DNA of 64,000 nucleotides. Source: Apostichopus japonicus (lineage: Eukaryota > Echinodermata > Holothuroidea > Aspidochirotida > Stichopodidae). The position numbers and the translations under genes were made by a program. Below are positions 13,718 through 26,139 of the stretch, piece by piece. The first letter of the stretch is position 1; each line of letters opens with the position of its first letter. Location: the NCBI RefSeq assembly GCF_037975245.1, contig NC_092574.1:26582713-26646712 (forward strand), written 5' to 3'. Under the pieces are notes generated by a model. That model was not told the DNA's origin, did no database searches, and was given only the letters and a program-made list of their open reading frames with translations.

Positions 13718-14413
13718 GGCGACCACATGCAAGCACCAATAGATCTAAGAACCACACGGGCTGATTGCCGATTTATGTCCGATGGTAACACGGCCAACCA
13801 CGTTCTATACACGGACCATCCGCCCGCTGGAATGCCGCAGCCTGGTTATGGCAATTCATGTGTAGAGATGTTGGAAGGGCATGAGTACAGGGTTATGCCA
13901 TCACCGCCAGATTATCATGATCCAAGAGTTCGGATCAGTTATACAGATGGAGAGAATTACCACAATGGTTTAGATAGGACCTGTACCCTCACTGACATGG
14001 GGAATAGCCCCTTGAACGGCTACGCGAGATCACCCCCAGATTACATCGTCAACAGCCAGTCGACACCGAGTTCGTGTACATTCTCTACGTCGCCGTTGAA
14101 CGACCATTCGCATCCTGTTTCGCCGGTAGGCAACAACCGTCTCAACGGGCGTCGCAAGGGCAGTGTGTGCAAGAAGGAACGTAAAAGGACACAGAGTATA
14201 AATACCGCTTTCGCCGAGCTACGGGATCGTATCCCTAACGTACCAGCCGATACGAAACTATCCAAAATCAAAACGTTAAGGCTTGCCACGAGTTACATCG
14301 CTTATCTGACGGATATTTTATCGGATGGCAGTAGCAGAAACCAAGATTGTGCTCATTTACGAACGGAGTTGCTCAGAATCGAAGGCAAGGAGAGAAGCCG
14401 CAAGCGTGAAACG
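13706..14413 (+). CDS. Hand: Hand bHLH transcription factor, coding exon 1
   Basis: Encodes residues 1-236 of a Hand-family Twist-related bHLH protein, a nuclear DNA-binding factor that acts as a homo- or heterodimer with E-proteins in mesoderm, heart or muscle development in animals. Visible in the translation are two SPPDY motifs (residues 66-70 and 109-113), a basic region with KKERKRTQ (156-163), helix 1 [13 protein letters not shown] (164-176), the loop PNVPADTKL (177-185) and helix 2 [20 protein letters not shown] (186-205), then a charged stretch ending [10 protein letters not shown]162 and S164 match the regulatory Thr/Ser pair of HAND helix 1. [20 protein letters not shown] is essentially diagnostic of Hand. 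I chose ATG 13706 (MSVMGDHMQ) because it has A at -3 and a plausible Hand-like start. The frame is open back to an upstream ATG at 13571, but that extension is hydrophobic and un-Hand-like, so it is probably 5' UTR. The exon ends at ACG before a GTCAGT donor, in phase 0. Confidence 0.95.
14150..14323 (+). other. Hand: bHLH domain of Hand (basic region, helix 1, loop, helix 2)
   Basis: Residues 149-206 of the predicted protein. The basic region contains the E-box-contacting pattern of ERKR (158-161). The loop and helix 2 are nearly invariant relative to vertebrate HAND, with [17 protein letters not shown] intact, while the segment after helix 2 ([19 protein letters not shown]) is divergent. 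No frameshift or stop interrupts it, so the DNA-binding and dimerisation unit is functional as far as the sequence shows. Confidence 0.93.
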
Positions 14414-14419
14414 GTCAGT
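14414..14419 (+). other. Hand: 5' splice donor of Hand intron 1
   Basis: ACG followed by GTCAGT. It differs from the GTRAGT consensus by C at position +3. It sits right after KRKRET, the place where vertebrate HAND exon 1 also ends (after a KRK-E-L stretch), which supports this junction over other nearby GTs. Confidence 0.8.
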
Positions 14420-17400
14420 AGTAATATCATAAATTCATCTCATTTTTCTTTTTGGTTGATTAATCAAACTTCTCCCCCATATTTATACATATATCTATAT
14501 ATATATCGTTTAAAGGATAAATAATTAGGCGATTGTTTTTCTTGTTTATAGGGCTACGTTGTTTGGGTTTAAACAGTTTCATTCCCCTCCTGTAGACGCT
14601 CTTCAATCTCTTTCTGGCGATGTCGGGATGGGTCGGGTAGATGAAACAGGCGTTCGAATTGGACGCAAATCTTTTGTAAAATATCAAGATTCCACACGAC
14701 TAGCACATGTCCACCGGCCAGAAATCAATTACTTGTCATATTGTTTTAAAGCAACGAGGCATTAAATTTTATTCCGCTTCAAAAGTATAAAAAAAAAGTT
14801 TGGTTAATCTGTATTATCACATGTAAAAACAGAAAAAAAAGCCCGCCAACAAAGAAAGGTGTAACCATCATTTTAGCTTAATGGCGTCTTGTTTTAGTTT
14901 TCTCATTTGCCAATTGAAATTGCTAAAAGACAGGAGACTTAACCAAGGAATAATAAACACGGTTTTATATGAACGTGGAGGAAGCAGGGACGGTGTTACA
15001 TCGATCGTCTGCTCACCCATAGCGCATAAAACCAGGTCGACATAACGGTAACGTTCGGGGAAGATGCGCTCGTTGAATCCCGTCGAATACCATAGCATTA
15101 CAGCGTGTACCATAGTATTGCATATACCTTCACTTCACACGGTGTTAACTAAATCGACTTTCATTTTACATTTCGCTTAAGAAATCATTTTCGAAGTAAA
15201 AAAAAAAGTGCGCAACTCGTCACTTTACATTCTTTCAAAGTTTCCAAAAAGTTTTTGCCAACTTTTCAAACTTTTTAAAAAGTTTTTTAGTTCTCATAGG
15301 TCTTTTGATTCATCTGCCTGTCGTCTGCCTATCCTCCTCCCTCTGAATTATCTCACAATAATAGATCACCTTGACAACAAGCAGGCGGTCTCCGAATAAA
15401 GTTTTATGCGAACCACACTTTTCGCGCTCATTAGCTTAAGTATCCCTACGCCTCAAAGGCGTCCTCGGCCTAAAAGAGCCGATTGGTATTTTAGTGCTAA
15501 CCTGAAAATTAAGTTTGGGTGAAGAGTATATTTCTGTCGTTATCCGTGAAATATGGCTTGTCGGCGGCCTTCTGCATAGACAATTTGTTGTCATTGGAGA
15601 GTGGAACGCTTCTTTTTAACTCCTTTTGTCGTCAGTTAGAGGGAGAAAAATAGACGTTAAAATCTTGTTGTCAACAAAACCAACTAAAAATGTCCATAAG
15701 ATGTCCAAAAATTAAGTGAAGATATTTCAAGAAAAATTCCCTGCCGGAAAAGGTTTCATTTGTCTCCTCTAATTTATAATTTGTCTAACCTGGTTGGGTA
15801 AACATTTGAGCTAGATAAATATAATATTAAATTCATGAAGCTTTATAATTATTTGAGCTCTTTGATGCTAGAATTGCACGACAACGCAGTAACTGTTATA
15901 GGTTGGAAAACCAAGTTGCATTTGAAATAATTAAGAACAATTGTCAAAAGTTTCAAAAATTGTTATAAGCTGGAAAACCAAGTTGTATTTGAAGTAATTA
16001 AAAACAGTTATCAAACGGATTAAAAATATTGCTGTGTCCTTCCTGTTTGTGATTAAAAAGGAAAGTATCTGTTAGCAGTTAACGGAATGAGAGTTTTAAT
16101 GATTGGGAACAAGTAAACGACAATTAACGGTGTATTTCTCTTATAGACGTTTAATTATAATTAATATCTCCCTGTTTGAGACCTGGTTGTAAGATACATT
16201 TATTTACAAAATAAAATTTAACTTTTATTATTTTTTTTAAATTTAATATGAACATGTCTTTAGCGTTTATTATTGGAAATTAAAAATATGTTTTGTTTCG
16301 CTATGATTATTGTTCTTCTAAGATTATCCTGGTCAATAAATCATAGAAGTATAAGAAATTCGACCCCATATCTAATTTTCCTTTCAAGAGATAGTGGTTG
16401 TATTTGTCTCCATTTTCCGAACAGCCGTAATTTTTTATAATCTTAAAAACATCTGAAAAATAAAACTGAATATACATTTATATATTTGTTCCCCCCTCCC
16501 CCCCCCCCCAGCATATTCTCCTTGCTATTTCTAGAAGCTATATATGTCTTCAGACTGTACAGGTCAACCAAAGAATAATACGAATAAACATTGTTATATC
16601 CTATTGCTAAAAAATATTCGCAATAAAATATTTTCCAACTAATTAAAAGCTCAACCTTTGAAAACCAAAAACAATAGAGATATTGAATGGTTTGAAAATG
16701 CATAAATTATACACTAAAATCACTATCAATAACTCGAGCCATTAAAATGTTCAACTTTAAATCAGGAATGCGGTCTTTGGTTTACCAACGAAATCCTGGT
16801 TAATTTGACAGACACAAATATTGGTTAACGTACATATTAACAACTTTTCATGTAAAATTAAACCACGTAATTCCATCCATGTTAAAATTGACTAGTATAT
16901 TGACTTGATCAATAATAATTAATATACATATTTCTGTGCATCGTATATTCGAGTATTTCATTCGTTCTCAAAAGCAATGCATATCAAATGTTATTTTTAA
17001 TATAAATTGTACAATCCATTCGAAATATGCATAGATTTAATGATGTCCTTTTTTCTGATTTGATATGCAAAGTAGCTTTTAGGTGCAAATTATTCAACCC
17101 CCCCCCATAAAAACAACTGTGTAATTCACGTCGTTATTTTATAGATAGGTGCTTCTTACAGGAGTTGTAGCTACAATGTTGCAATGATATTCTCTGATGT
17201 ATAATTATATATAATAACTCCCAAATTTAATTTTGTTTTATTCGTCATTCTGCTATATAGAGTCGTACAATGTTGACAATCTTTAAAATCAAATTGTAAA
17301 ATAGTTCGATAATCCTTATTGGTTGATTATCGACCAATAAAAGTGGACCATTGTGTACCCCCAATCTTGATTGAAGAATAACATACCAAGAAAACATTTT

Positions 17401-20400
17401 CCTTATTTTGCTTCATTAGGAAGTAACTTGGTAGAACTATTTTGTTCTTTAAGAGCAAACAACAATCAACGATAGAATATTTCGTCTCTGTGATCTTGGA
17501 AAGTTTGCAAGACATTGTAAAGTTAGGAAAGACAGGACGGAAATATAACTATATCTGTAATAACTTGTCATATCGATAATAATTGTAATTACAATATTCT
17601 GAATTAATTTCAGTCGTAAATGTTAAGACTATGAAAGAAAATGTAATGAAAAAAACTGTCGAAAACATATTTGTCCTATATATTTAAATGACAGAGAACT
17701 TCAATTCGTGCTGAATGAAAGAAAAATAATGAAATAAAGATGAAACAGAAAAGGAAGGTACATAATATAAAATATCTTATCATATACAAAGAAAACTGAC
17801 CTTAAATTAGTTTTCTTGTCTTCATGTGTTTGGTGTAAGTTAGCATTCATATTTTCACCGAAGAAGAAAGATGAAGAGAGGGTGTTGGGGGGGGGGGGGG
17901 GACTAATTGGTTCAAAAATGGAAATAAATCCAAATCTTCACATGTACTCATGCCAAAAGTGGACCCAAAGCTGACAGGCATGGTTGTGTTTCTCATTATT
18001 TTGTAAAAAGAGTTAATTTATAAAACATGTCATTAATAAAAATATATCCCTTTGATAAACATCTCACCTCCCTTTGACTAAGAAAAGGTTGCCTTCATTC
18101 ATTGGCACTTTTGTTCAGAAGACGCAACTGAGCTGTTTCACGATATTATACAAATTAAGGAAGTAAATAATGAGGTCCGAGGACCTGACCGCTCTACACT
18201 TAATGCTTTCATGTTATTCATGTTGAGTTATCTTAGGTTGTGATTAATGGTCACGTTAAGTTATATGTTAGTTACATATTATTTATGTTAATATTTCAGA
18301 GTATTACCTCAGCTACCAAATTAAACTGTTTCGGGGTTTAGAATGGTGGAGATGACGAAAGAGGAGTGGAAGGGGGGGGGGGCTGGGAGGGAAAAAGACT
18401 GCGTATCCCGAAGGTTAAGGAAGTACAAAATTTGAAATTTATAGTACACAATTGAATTATATTTGTCTCAGTGAAATAAGGGTAGGGGAACTGTCGATGC
18501 GATAATTTTTGCAAGGCTAAACAAGTTACACACATAAAATATGTGAAGTTCCTTTCCTACATACTAATTACTTAATTTTGTTAAATTAGGGCTTTATTCA
18601 TGTTTCAGTTATTACCGATGGTACTACATCGATGTAATTATATAAATACAGTGAGTACAGTTATTTATTAAGTTATTAGATGGATTTATTTGTTTCAAAT
18701 CTAACAAGCATTTTCATATTTAAACATAGGCTATCGATAATGAGAAGTTTACAATGTGCGTATTATACAGAGGGGCAAGAAGACTTAAGTTTGTCTCAAT
18801 TCGGAAAGGCGAAATTCACAAGCTGTGGTGATTACATTTGTTAAGTGTGTAGGTAGTAGTATATGACACTAAAACTTTCTTCACCAATAACTAATGGATT
18901 TCAATTCACCGGCTTAAATAACATCTGCAAAAAAGTGTTGATAGTACAAGAATGACAAGTAACCTGTTTTTCGAGTTAAACCGAGAAATTAGCAAAACAT
19001 TCCTTGTATTCCTCAACTTCCCGCTACGTCGAATATTTCGAATCTCAATATACAGAGGATGGACTTTCATGTCTATGACTATTTCAAGGTTGATAAGGTC
19101 ATAAATAAATTTAAAATATGACAATGTGCAAGAAATATCGTAGATTAAATTCATGAATAAGTTTGTGGTAGGATAGATCAATTCACTTTATGATAAATCC
19201 AAAGCCATGATTTTTTTTAAAGTTTACTAAAATGCAATACAACATTGTGAAATATTTTGGAGGCGAACGATTCTTGATTGATCCTTTTCCTTTGGTTACC
19301 TATACTTTGGTTATAGCGTGGAATGGATACAGAAGTGTTTTAAAGCTTAAATTTGGTATCGGAAAAATGCTTTTGCCAATTATATTTTTATTACGTCATA
19401 TATCATATTTGGTATTATAGAGCTGAGTGAGGGATTGTTCACTGGCGGGGAAATTGGAAAATGACGGAGAAATAGTTATATAGCACAAGTTCAACACTTC
19501 CCCAGAATTTTAACTATAACTCACTCCATAATTGGTTCGTTCTATGTTATAGCTTTGCTTAAATACACATAGTTCAAGGATATGTTCCCGTTGACTATGG
19601 ACTGGTTTAAGCACACTATGCATGTTACAAGCGGTAGTGAGTTATTTTACTTGACTTTGATGAAACCATTATTTATAAGTCTTGTTATGATAAAGAACAA
19701 TTTTACATTTTTCCTACTGCTAGTCACGACTTAATTATACACCGCATATTTCTGCAAGTGGATAATGTCTGTCATTCGAGGTGGGAGTCTAGGTGAAGGA
19801 GGGGGGGGGGTTAGGGGGGAGACGATGGTCGATTCCAACCCATCCTCTACCTCCTCCTACATTGGGAGCAGAGTAAACTTGCAGAATCATGAAATGAAAT
19901 GGTTGGGAATGTGAATATGATTTGAAAAGACAACTGTAGAAATGAAAAGGTATAAAGTTCTGGATAACAGCAGAATGTAAATTAGGGTGAAATGTAACAG
20001 GAATTATTACATGATGTAGGAAAAACTGAGAGTCTGGGTACTGATAGTCCCAAGACTATTAAAACGTGCCTTGTTGGGATTCATGCTCGATATATCTAAC
20101 TCAAGGTTTACGTCGTTTTACAGTTATCAATTGTGACATAACCAAAGGGAACAAAGTTTCCTATTCCTGAATTCGCTTCGATTTAGACCTGACATTATCC
20201 GAAGTGGCTTTGAATCCGAATGCGTGTCTCGAATGTGTTTAGGATCTGCCTTAATTTTAATTTCTATCCAACATGATGATAATAAGTGTCAAAATAAATT
20301 CTGTGTCATTATCGGACAGAGGGATGGGTGAGGGAAACAAGAGAACGTAGAGCAAAAGCAGTTTAAAAGAAATGTTGATGGTTCTACCGCAAATCTTTTT

Positions 20401-21380
20401 TATAAGTCAATTACATTCTGGAAGTGTTTTCCAATATTTAATATACTAAATTGTTGTGTTATGATAACGTACACATTAATTTGATATCAATTTTAAAAAT
20501 AATAATTCACTGCTACGGAAAGAGTAGCGGCTTTACGTATTTTTTTGTTCGAACGCAGGATTGAAGGGAAAGGAACGATATGATTAGGTTAGAGTCTTGT
20601 CGATAAACCAAGGTCCTTTATTAGGAAAGAACTTGCAACTTCATCACTGACTGTATGTAACTAAAACACAAAGGAAAACCTGAGGTGATCAGGATTGTGG
20701 TCTTAAAGAATTTTACTATAACAATTCGACTATTTTGTCAACTTTTTCGTTAAAACTGCCATCTTTCGTACAGCTGAATAATTAGATTCCCTGTCGTTGC
20801 ATTTGCTGTGGCCAAACTCAGATGTTTAGGTAGGTTGCTCATCCAATACTTAAGCGGACAAGCAGATATCAAGAAAACAATTTATTTTGCGAAACCTTGG
20901 ATGACTTTCTATGATGGCTAATACAGACTTGACCTCAAATCTGTGTCATATTTTCAAGTCATGATACCAGGAACAAGCCACACGACGAGATCAGATAATG
21001 TTGACGTCCTCTTTAGGTTTAACCGTTGTTAGGTGAGAGATATGGCGTGATTGATTGTACGACACTTGACCAACAACACACGGTCTTTTACTTTACGTGT
21101 CGATGGGATTTACTGATCTTGTCAAGGCAAGACTCTGTTGAGAAAGTTCAAAGCTAACAGCCCAGTCCACCTTGCTTCTAACACAAGAGTAGTGGATTTG
21201 TGAACGCCTACAAATAGAATAGGAAGGGAATAAAGTATAATTATTGATTTTGCTTCAACGTCAAACGATGGCTCATATGATTTACATGAGTTTTCAGAAG
21301 GGAATGTAATACAAGTTACATTCTAAATACCATAAGGCTATGTAACCAAGTGGAAAGGAATGTAAAGAAATACACAGAGA
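14420..21380. other. 5' third of the Hand intron, mostly unique AT-rich DNA
   Basis: Apart from the 67 bp duplication there are C12 (16498-16509), G15 (17887-17901), G11 (18372-18382) and G10 (19801-19810) runs. No exon or transposon remnant is recognised. Enhancers could lie here but cannot be read from one sequence. Confidence 0.5.
15894..16027. repeat. Tandem duplication, 67 bp x 2
   Basis: Copies at 15894-15960 and 15961-16027 both begin TGTTATA-G-TGGAAAACCAAG and differ at a handful of positions, so the duplication is not very recent. It lies in the Hand intron. Confidence 0.9.
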
Positions 21381-21384
21381 ACCT

Positions 21385-21850
21385 ATGGTGCAATATAATA
21401 CTATACAATGCAATGCAATGTGATGTTGCCATGCAATGTGATGCAGTGCAATACAGTACGATGTAATATATTACCTTACAGTGCGATGTGATGCCTAGCG
21501 GTTAATAAGATGTGATCCTATGCAAAGTCAATGCAATGTAATGCAGTGCGATTCAATACGATGTAATAGCCTATGATAGGTAGGTGTTCACCAGTATGGA
21601 CGAGATGCAATGAAATGCGTTGCCATGCAATTGTGATGTAATACAATATGATGCAGAAAAATGTAATACAAAGCACTTCGGCGTAACACAAAGCACTTCG
21701 GCGTAATACAAAGCACTTTGGCGTAATACAAAGATCTTCGGCGTAATACAAAACACTTCGGCGTAACACAAAGGCGTACGATACGATACGATGTGTTACA
21801 ATGCGATTGAACTCCTCAGTGCAAGGAAATGTGATGTAACGCAATGCCAA
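21385..21850. repeat. Cryptic repeat of ATGCAATG/GCGATGTG words
   Basis: Short words such as GCAATG, TGATG, GTAATACA and ACGATG recur irregularly throughout. It encloses a cleaner 20 bp tandem array (21665-21778). The long minus-strand frames here are repeat artefacts. Confidence 0.8.
21665..21778. repeat. 20 bp tandem repeat, about 5.5 copies
   Basis: Unit AAYACAAAGCACTTCGGCGT, with copies at 21665, 21685, 21705, 21725, 21745 and a partial copy at 21765. Single-base differences between copies occur at only a few sites. Confidence 0.95.
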
Positions 21851-24800
21851 GCGATATAAAATGAAACAATGCGATACAGAAATGTCAAGCTATTTTATTT
21901 TCTTCTTACACCCAGAATCTGTCATCGATGTTAAACGCATTACAATGGTGTTTTTTTCTTCAAAAACCAACCACAGTTACCCTAGAGATACCTGTTCCCC
22001 TCGTCCATCGTCCCCTTCCTCCACCCATTCTCCGTATATCGAATTCGTGCTTCTATGGCTCATTTCACAAAAAGATATTTTCTATTACTAATTCGAATCA
22101 AATATTGATTTTTATACTCTCCTCATTCCTTTGTTTCTTTACCATTGTCCCTGCAGCTCTCTTTTCTTTGAGATCATTCGGCATTCCATAGTACTTCACA
22201 TAAAAAACCTGGGGTGTAACAAGGGGTCCGTCTTAAAACTCCCACAACTACCAACGTTGTTTAATCGAATGAGTATCAGGGGATCCTTGGTGTATACCTA
22301 ATGGGAACATCAAATAAGATATGGGTCTAGTAACTACTTCATAACTGTCATTAACTATATCTTAAACGTATGAACTTTGACCCTGGTTAGGTTCCTCCAG
22401 GCTAACTGTTTGAAACTGCTGTACTTAAGTCAGATAAATGCACAGAACATTGAAATACTCTTATCTTCGTCATGGGCTGTATCTTACTGTCTGTGAATGT
22501 ACACATACATGTGAAACTAATGTTTACGCAAATGGATGTTTGGAACCCACGTGACAACAATAAAATGTCGGTCATTGTTAAAAAAGCGAAAATGTTGTCC
22601 AATGTAGGTTTCTGAATTCATGATGTTTCGCATACAGAAAAAAAAAAATATTATTAAACATCAGACCTTCGGCACAGATTGTTTAGAAATATATAAATGC
22701 AAGTTTCAAGAGATGCAGGAAGAAGCACAGTAAATGTATTTAGAGAAACTTGAAAATACGCTAGATAAATAACCCAATATATATCTTGTGCTCATTTTAA
22801 TGGTTTTGAGCTTCAGGTTTGCTAAACATTTGCCAATATTAAAGGTGTTTCTTACAATTGCAGGTTTTTTTTTCATTCTGTACTTAAGTTAATCCATGTA
22901 TTGAAATATAACTGATTTATACGTAGAAAAAGTGGAACCAAAGTGACAAAAACAAGGTTGATAAAAAATAAGGGTGATATTCTAATTAAATATTGGTAAC
23001 AAATATTGGTACCTTGATTAAACGCAGGACACAGTCAACAATCATTCGTAAAGTTTGCATTATAAACAATTGAATTGAGTTCTATATCTAGACATTAATA
23101 AATCATAAAATCATATATTTGATCTTTTTCTACTGCCATTATAGCACGAGACGATACTTTATCTCACCTGGCCAGTCCATGTTATCAGATCACATAAAGA
23201 CGTTAATAGTCCGTATCGTTCAATCACTGTCATTTTATGTTAATATTTTATTTTAATATTACCATTGCCAAAAGTTCGATGCCGAAAAATATGTAAACAA
23301 AAGTAGCAAGGTTCTGTCCATTCTAACGTGTGTGTACAAAATTGTATAAATGGGCACAAAATTTATATTGTAATTTTCAGATTATATATATATATATATA
23401 TAATAATTCGCCATACATACCATTTTAATTAATTTCAGCATTAATTCCGACTTACGGTATCGGCGAAGTTCTTTTCGGATATTATCATATTCTACCCATA
23501 TTCTCAAAATGTTCAACCCCCCCCCCCTCTTCCCAATCAACAATAAAACAAATATTTTCTCTCCGGTCAGTCGGTCTGAAGTAATTGATAGTTGCTGCTA
23601 AAACGCTGCTGAGACACCGATACAAACTAAGGGAAATATCAAATGTGAGACCAATTTTTAACCCTTCCTTTCCACAATTTCCTCTACCTTTACCAGTAGA
23701 ATTCTTTCATTTTCTTGCACCGAACGTCCGTTGAGCCAATACAACTGTATGCTATCATTTTATGGCTATGCTTTCTCTTCCGTGGGCATGTGCTACCAAG
23801 TTATTGACCAAACCACAGTTTCTCAATTTTATTTAATTCATAAAACCGCTCCTACACTTACAAAATCAATTTTATGTCAGACAGAGCAATTTTCTTGCGG
23901 CTTTAAACATGTTTTTTTTTTTACTTGAAATATTTCAAAAACTATATGAAGTTCTTTGGTTCGTACCAGTTTTAACGAAACAGAAGGTAACCACGGCACG
24001 AAAATGTATTTTACAGCTTTTGCTATTTCATTCAAAGTTTTCCAAAGAATTCGTTAACTTACCAGAGAGAATACTTTTGGATATTATTCTTTTCTTTTCA
24101 TTTTCGGTCGGGGGGGGGGGTGGTTGCTGCTGGTGGGGAGGGGTGGCGGGAATGAAAGTTTTACATTTTATTTAGAAGAAGACATGGATCGTTGATATTA
24201 TTGCTTACCATATGCGCATTAAGAAGAGATAAACAAATGTCCGCATAACTTTCATTTGTTCTATTGTCTTTATATATACGCTCTGGGACCAACAATAATC
24301 TTTCTACCAGATATGATCTTTTAAGTGAGCCTTGAATTATCCTCGAAATTTATATGAGGATGGCAAACTTGTATCAAATTAGGAGGGTGCGCCCCGATCG
24401 TGGTTCCTCGCCGTTTAACAACACGTCCAGGGCACGATTCGGTTCAGTTTTATGAGCACGCCTGGTCGCACAGCCAATTAGCGACAGGTTTTAGTCGAGT
24501 TACGCGAGAAAAGTGGAACTACAAGTAAATATCGCCAACAACTGTTGTTCGGTATCTTCTTCATCTTCTTCTTCTTGTGAGCATGTGTATGTCACTATGA
24601 AACTGTAGAAATTGATATTTGACTGGTGTGAAAAATAAGGTAAAAATTCTGGATAACCTGTTTGTTTATTATACTGCCATAACACGTACTACGTGTATGG
24701 AACGTCATTAAATTCAAATGAAGAATGTGATGAAGGCGTAGCCTGTATATGCAACGTCTTCCACGAGATAACACAACCCACATATAGGGTATACGTACAA

Positions 24801-25125
24801 TAATGTCAATCAATACAGTTTTTTCGTGTAGCAGGGCAAACTGAAAAAGTTAAAATTAGTTTAGGTAGAAATTTAATCAGCCAATGGATAGAATATATAC
24901 AATGGAAATTGGATGAAAACAGGAGCTCAAGCGAAAACAATGAAACGATTAAGACAATAAATAAAGATGTAAACAATTCGTATGACTAGGTAAAGGATAT
25001 AGAAGGGTACTATGTATACTACTCATGATATAAAAAGAGTATTCAGAGGTAAAAAAGTATAACAAATATAGCATATTACACAATAAGAAGCAGTGGCTAA
25101 AACGTGAAGGCAAGACTAGAACTAA

Positions 25126-25356
25126 TCAGCGGGCATTATGTGTATTATATATCTTCACAAGATCAGGATAATGACTGTTTGTGAGCCTCTTTGATCCCCT
25201 GAATGTACGTAACCTTTTACCAGAGGGCAAGAACTGGAAGTACTGATGAGCAGGATGTGAGTCCTCGTTCAGTATATTATCGACTCTCTTGAGTGCACGC
25301 TCCTGGTACAGAGAGTGGAAGAGATGGAAGGCCCGTACCAATAATACGCACAGCAT
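25126..25356 (-). pseudogene. LINE reverse-transcriptase polyprotein, C-terminal fragment
   Basis: The minus-strand translation contains ALKRVDNILNEDSHPAHQYF followed by QFLPSGKRLRTFRGSKRLTNSHYPDLVKIYN. This matches the well-known end of CR1/L2/Rex-type LINE ORF2 proteins (R...ILxDxSHPLHxxFxLLPSGRRYR...NSFIPxxIxLLN). Only the last ~75 codons are open, with a stop just upstream and no catalytic RT motif, so it is a 5'-truncated dead copy in the Hand intron, opposite to the host gene. Confidence 0.75.
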
Positions 25357-26095
25357 TTCAAATTACTGATTGCAATTTCCGTTTGAAATGGTCGTGAGAT
25401 CCTGCCGTTGTTTTCTCACTTTTTCTCTGTTTTATATTTCTTTAAAATTCTACTTTTGGCAAACTGAAGTCAATAATTGAATACTTAACAATATATATAT
25501 ATTTCTTACGCCAGATAAGCCTACAACGAAAATACTTGATTTCTGTCTTTTCTAGATTGTTATTAATTTGATAAAATTAAAAATAAGCAATAGTTAATTA
25601 TTCAATTGTTTAAAATGCCTATATTTTCTTAAGAAGACAGAATACATGATCACCATATTGCATTGGTTCAAAGTGACGAAATTCCGAATTCGTTAACCGG
25701 GAAGGGTGAACAAGTTGGGGTCTAGTTCTTCTATATCCCCGGGGTCAAGTAGTCTGTACTATCTAACATAAACTCCAAACAGATAGTGTGCGTCCATTGC
25801 ACGCTTTTTACACTACAAAACACATTTCGTTGATGGTACTTTGCTAATTTCATTACAATTTGACTGAGGTTCTCAGGTTTTGTGTCCCCCCCCCCACCAG
25901 CTAGTTTGTTTCCGGTGTCTTGTCCATGTCTCACCCTAACCTCCCGCCAACTTTCAAGCCCCCCCCCCCCCCCTACTTCGTCTCATATCAGAAATATTAG
26001 GAAACTGGTAAAGTACTTCACTTTTCTTCTGCATAAAGAATAGTCGTTCATAGACTTAAACTATAGTAAACATAACCAGAGCATTCACGGCACTG

Positions 26096-26139
26096 CTTGT
26101 CGCTAGAGTTCCTTTATAGAGAGGAACTCTACTTGTCGC
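26096..26139. mobile_element. 28 bp palindrome flanked by 8 bp direct repeats (hAT-like minimal element)
   Basis: Direct repeats CTTGTCGC at 26096-26103 and 26132-26139 flank a palindrome with arms TAGAGTTCCT and AGGAACTCTA and an 8-base centre. An 8 bp target-site duplication and termini starting TAGAG fit a hAT transposon reduced to its two terminal inverted repeats. Family assignment is inference. Confidence 0.55.

Noticed and set aside
13531-13812. Minus-strand open frame of 93 codons across the Hand start region
   Set aside because: Antisense shadow of exon 1 and the 5' UTR; no domain seen. A HAND2-AS-like antisense RNA cannot be judged from sequence alone.
17318-17342. Palindrome TTATTGGT...ACCAATAA containing inverted CCAAT boxes
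   Set aside because: Short arms (8 bp), AT-rich, no flanking duplication; likely chance.
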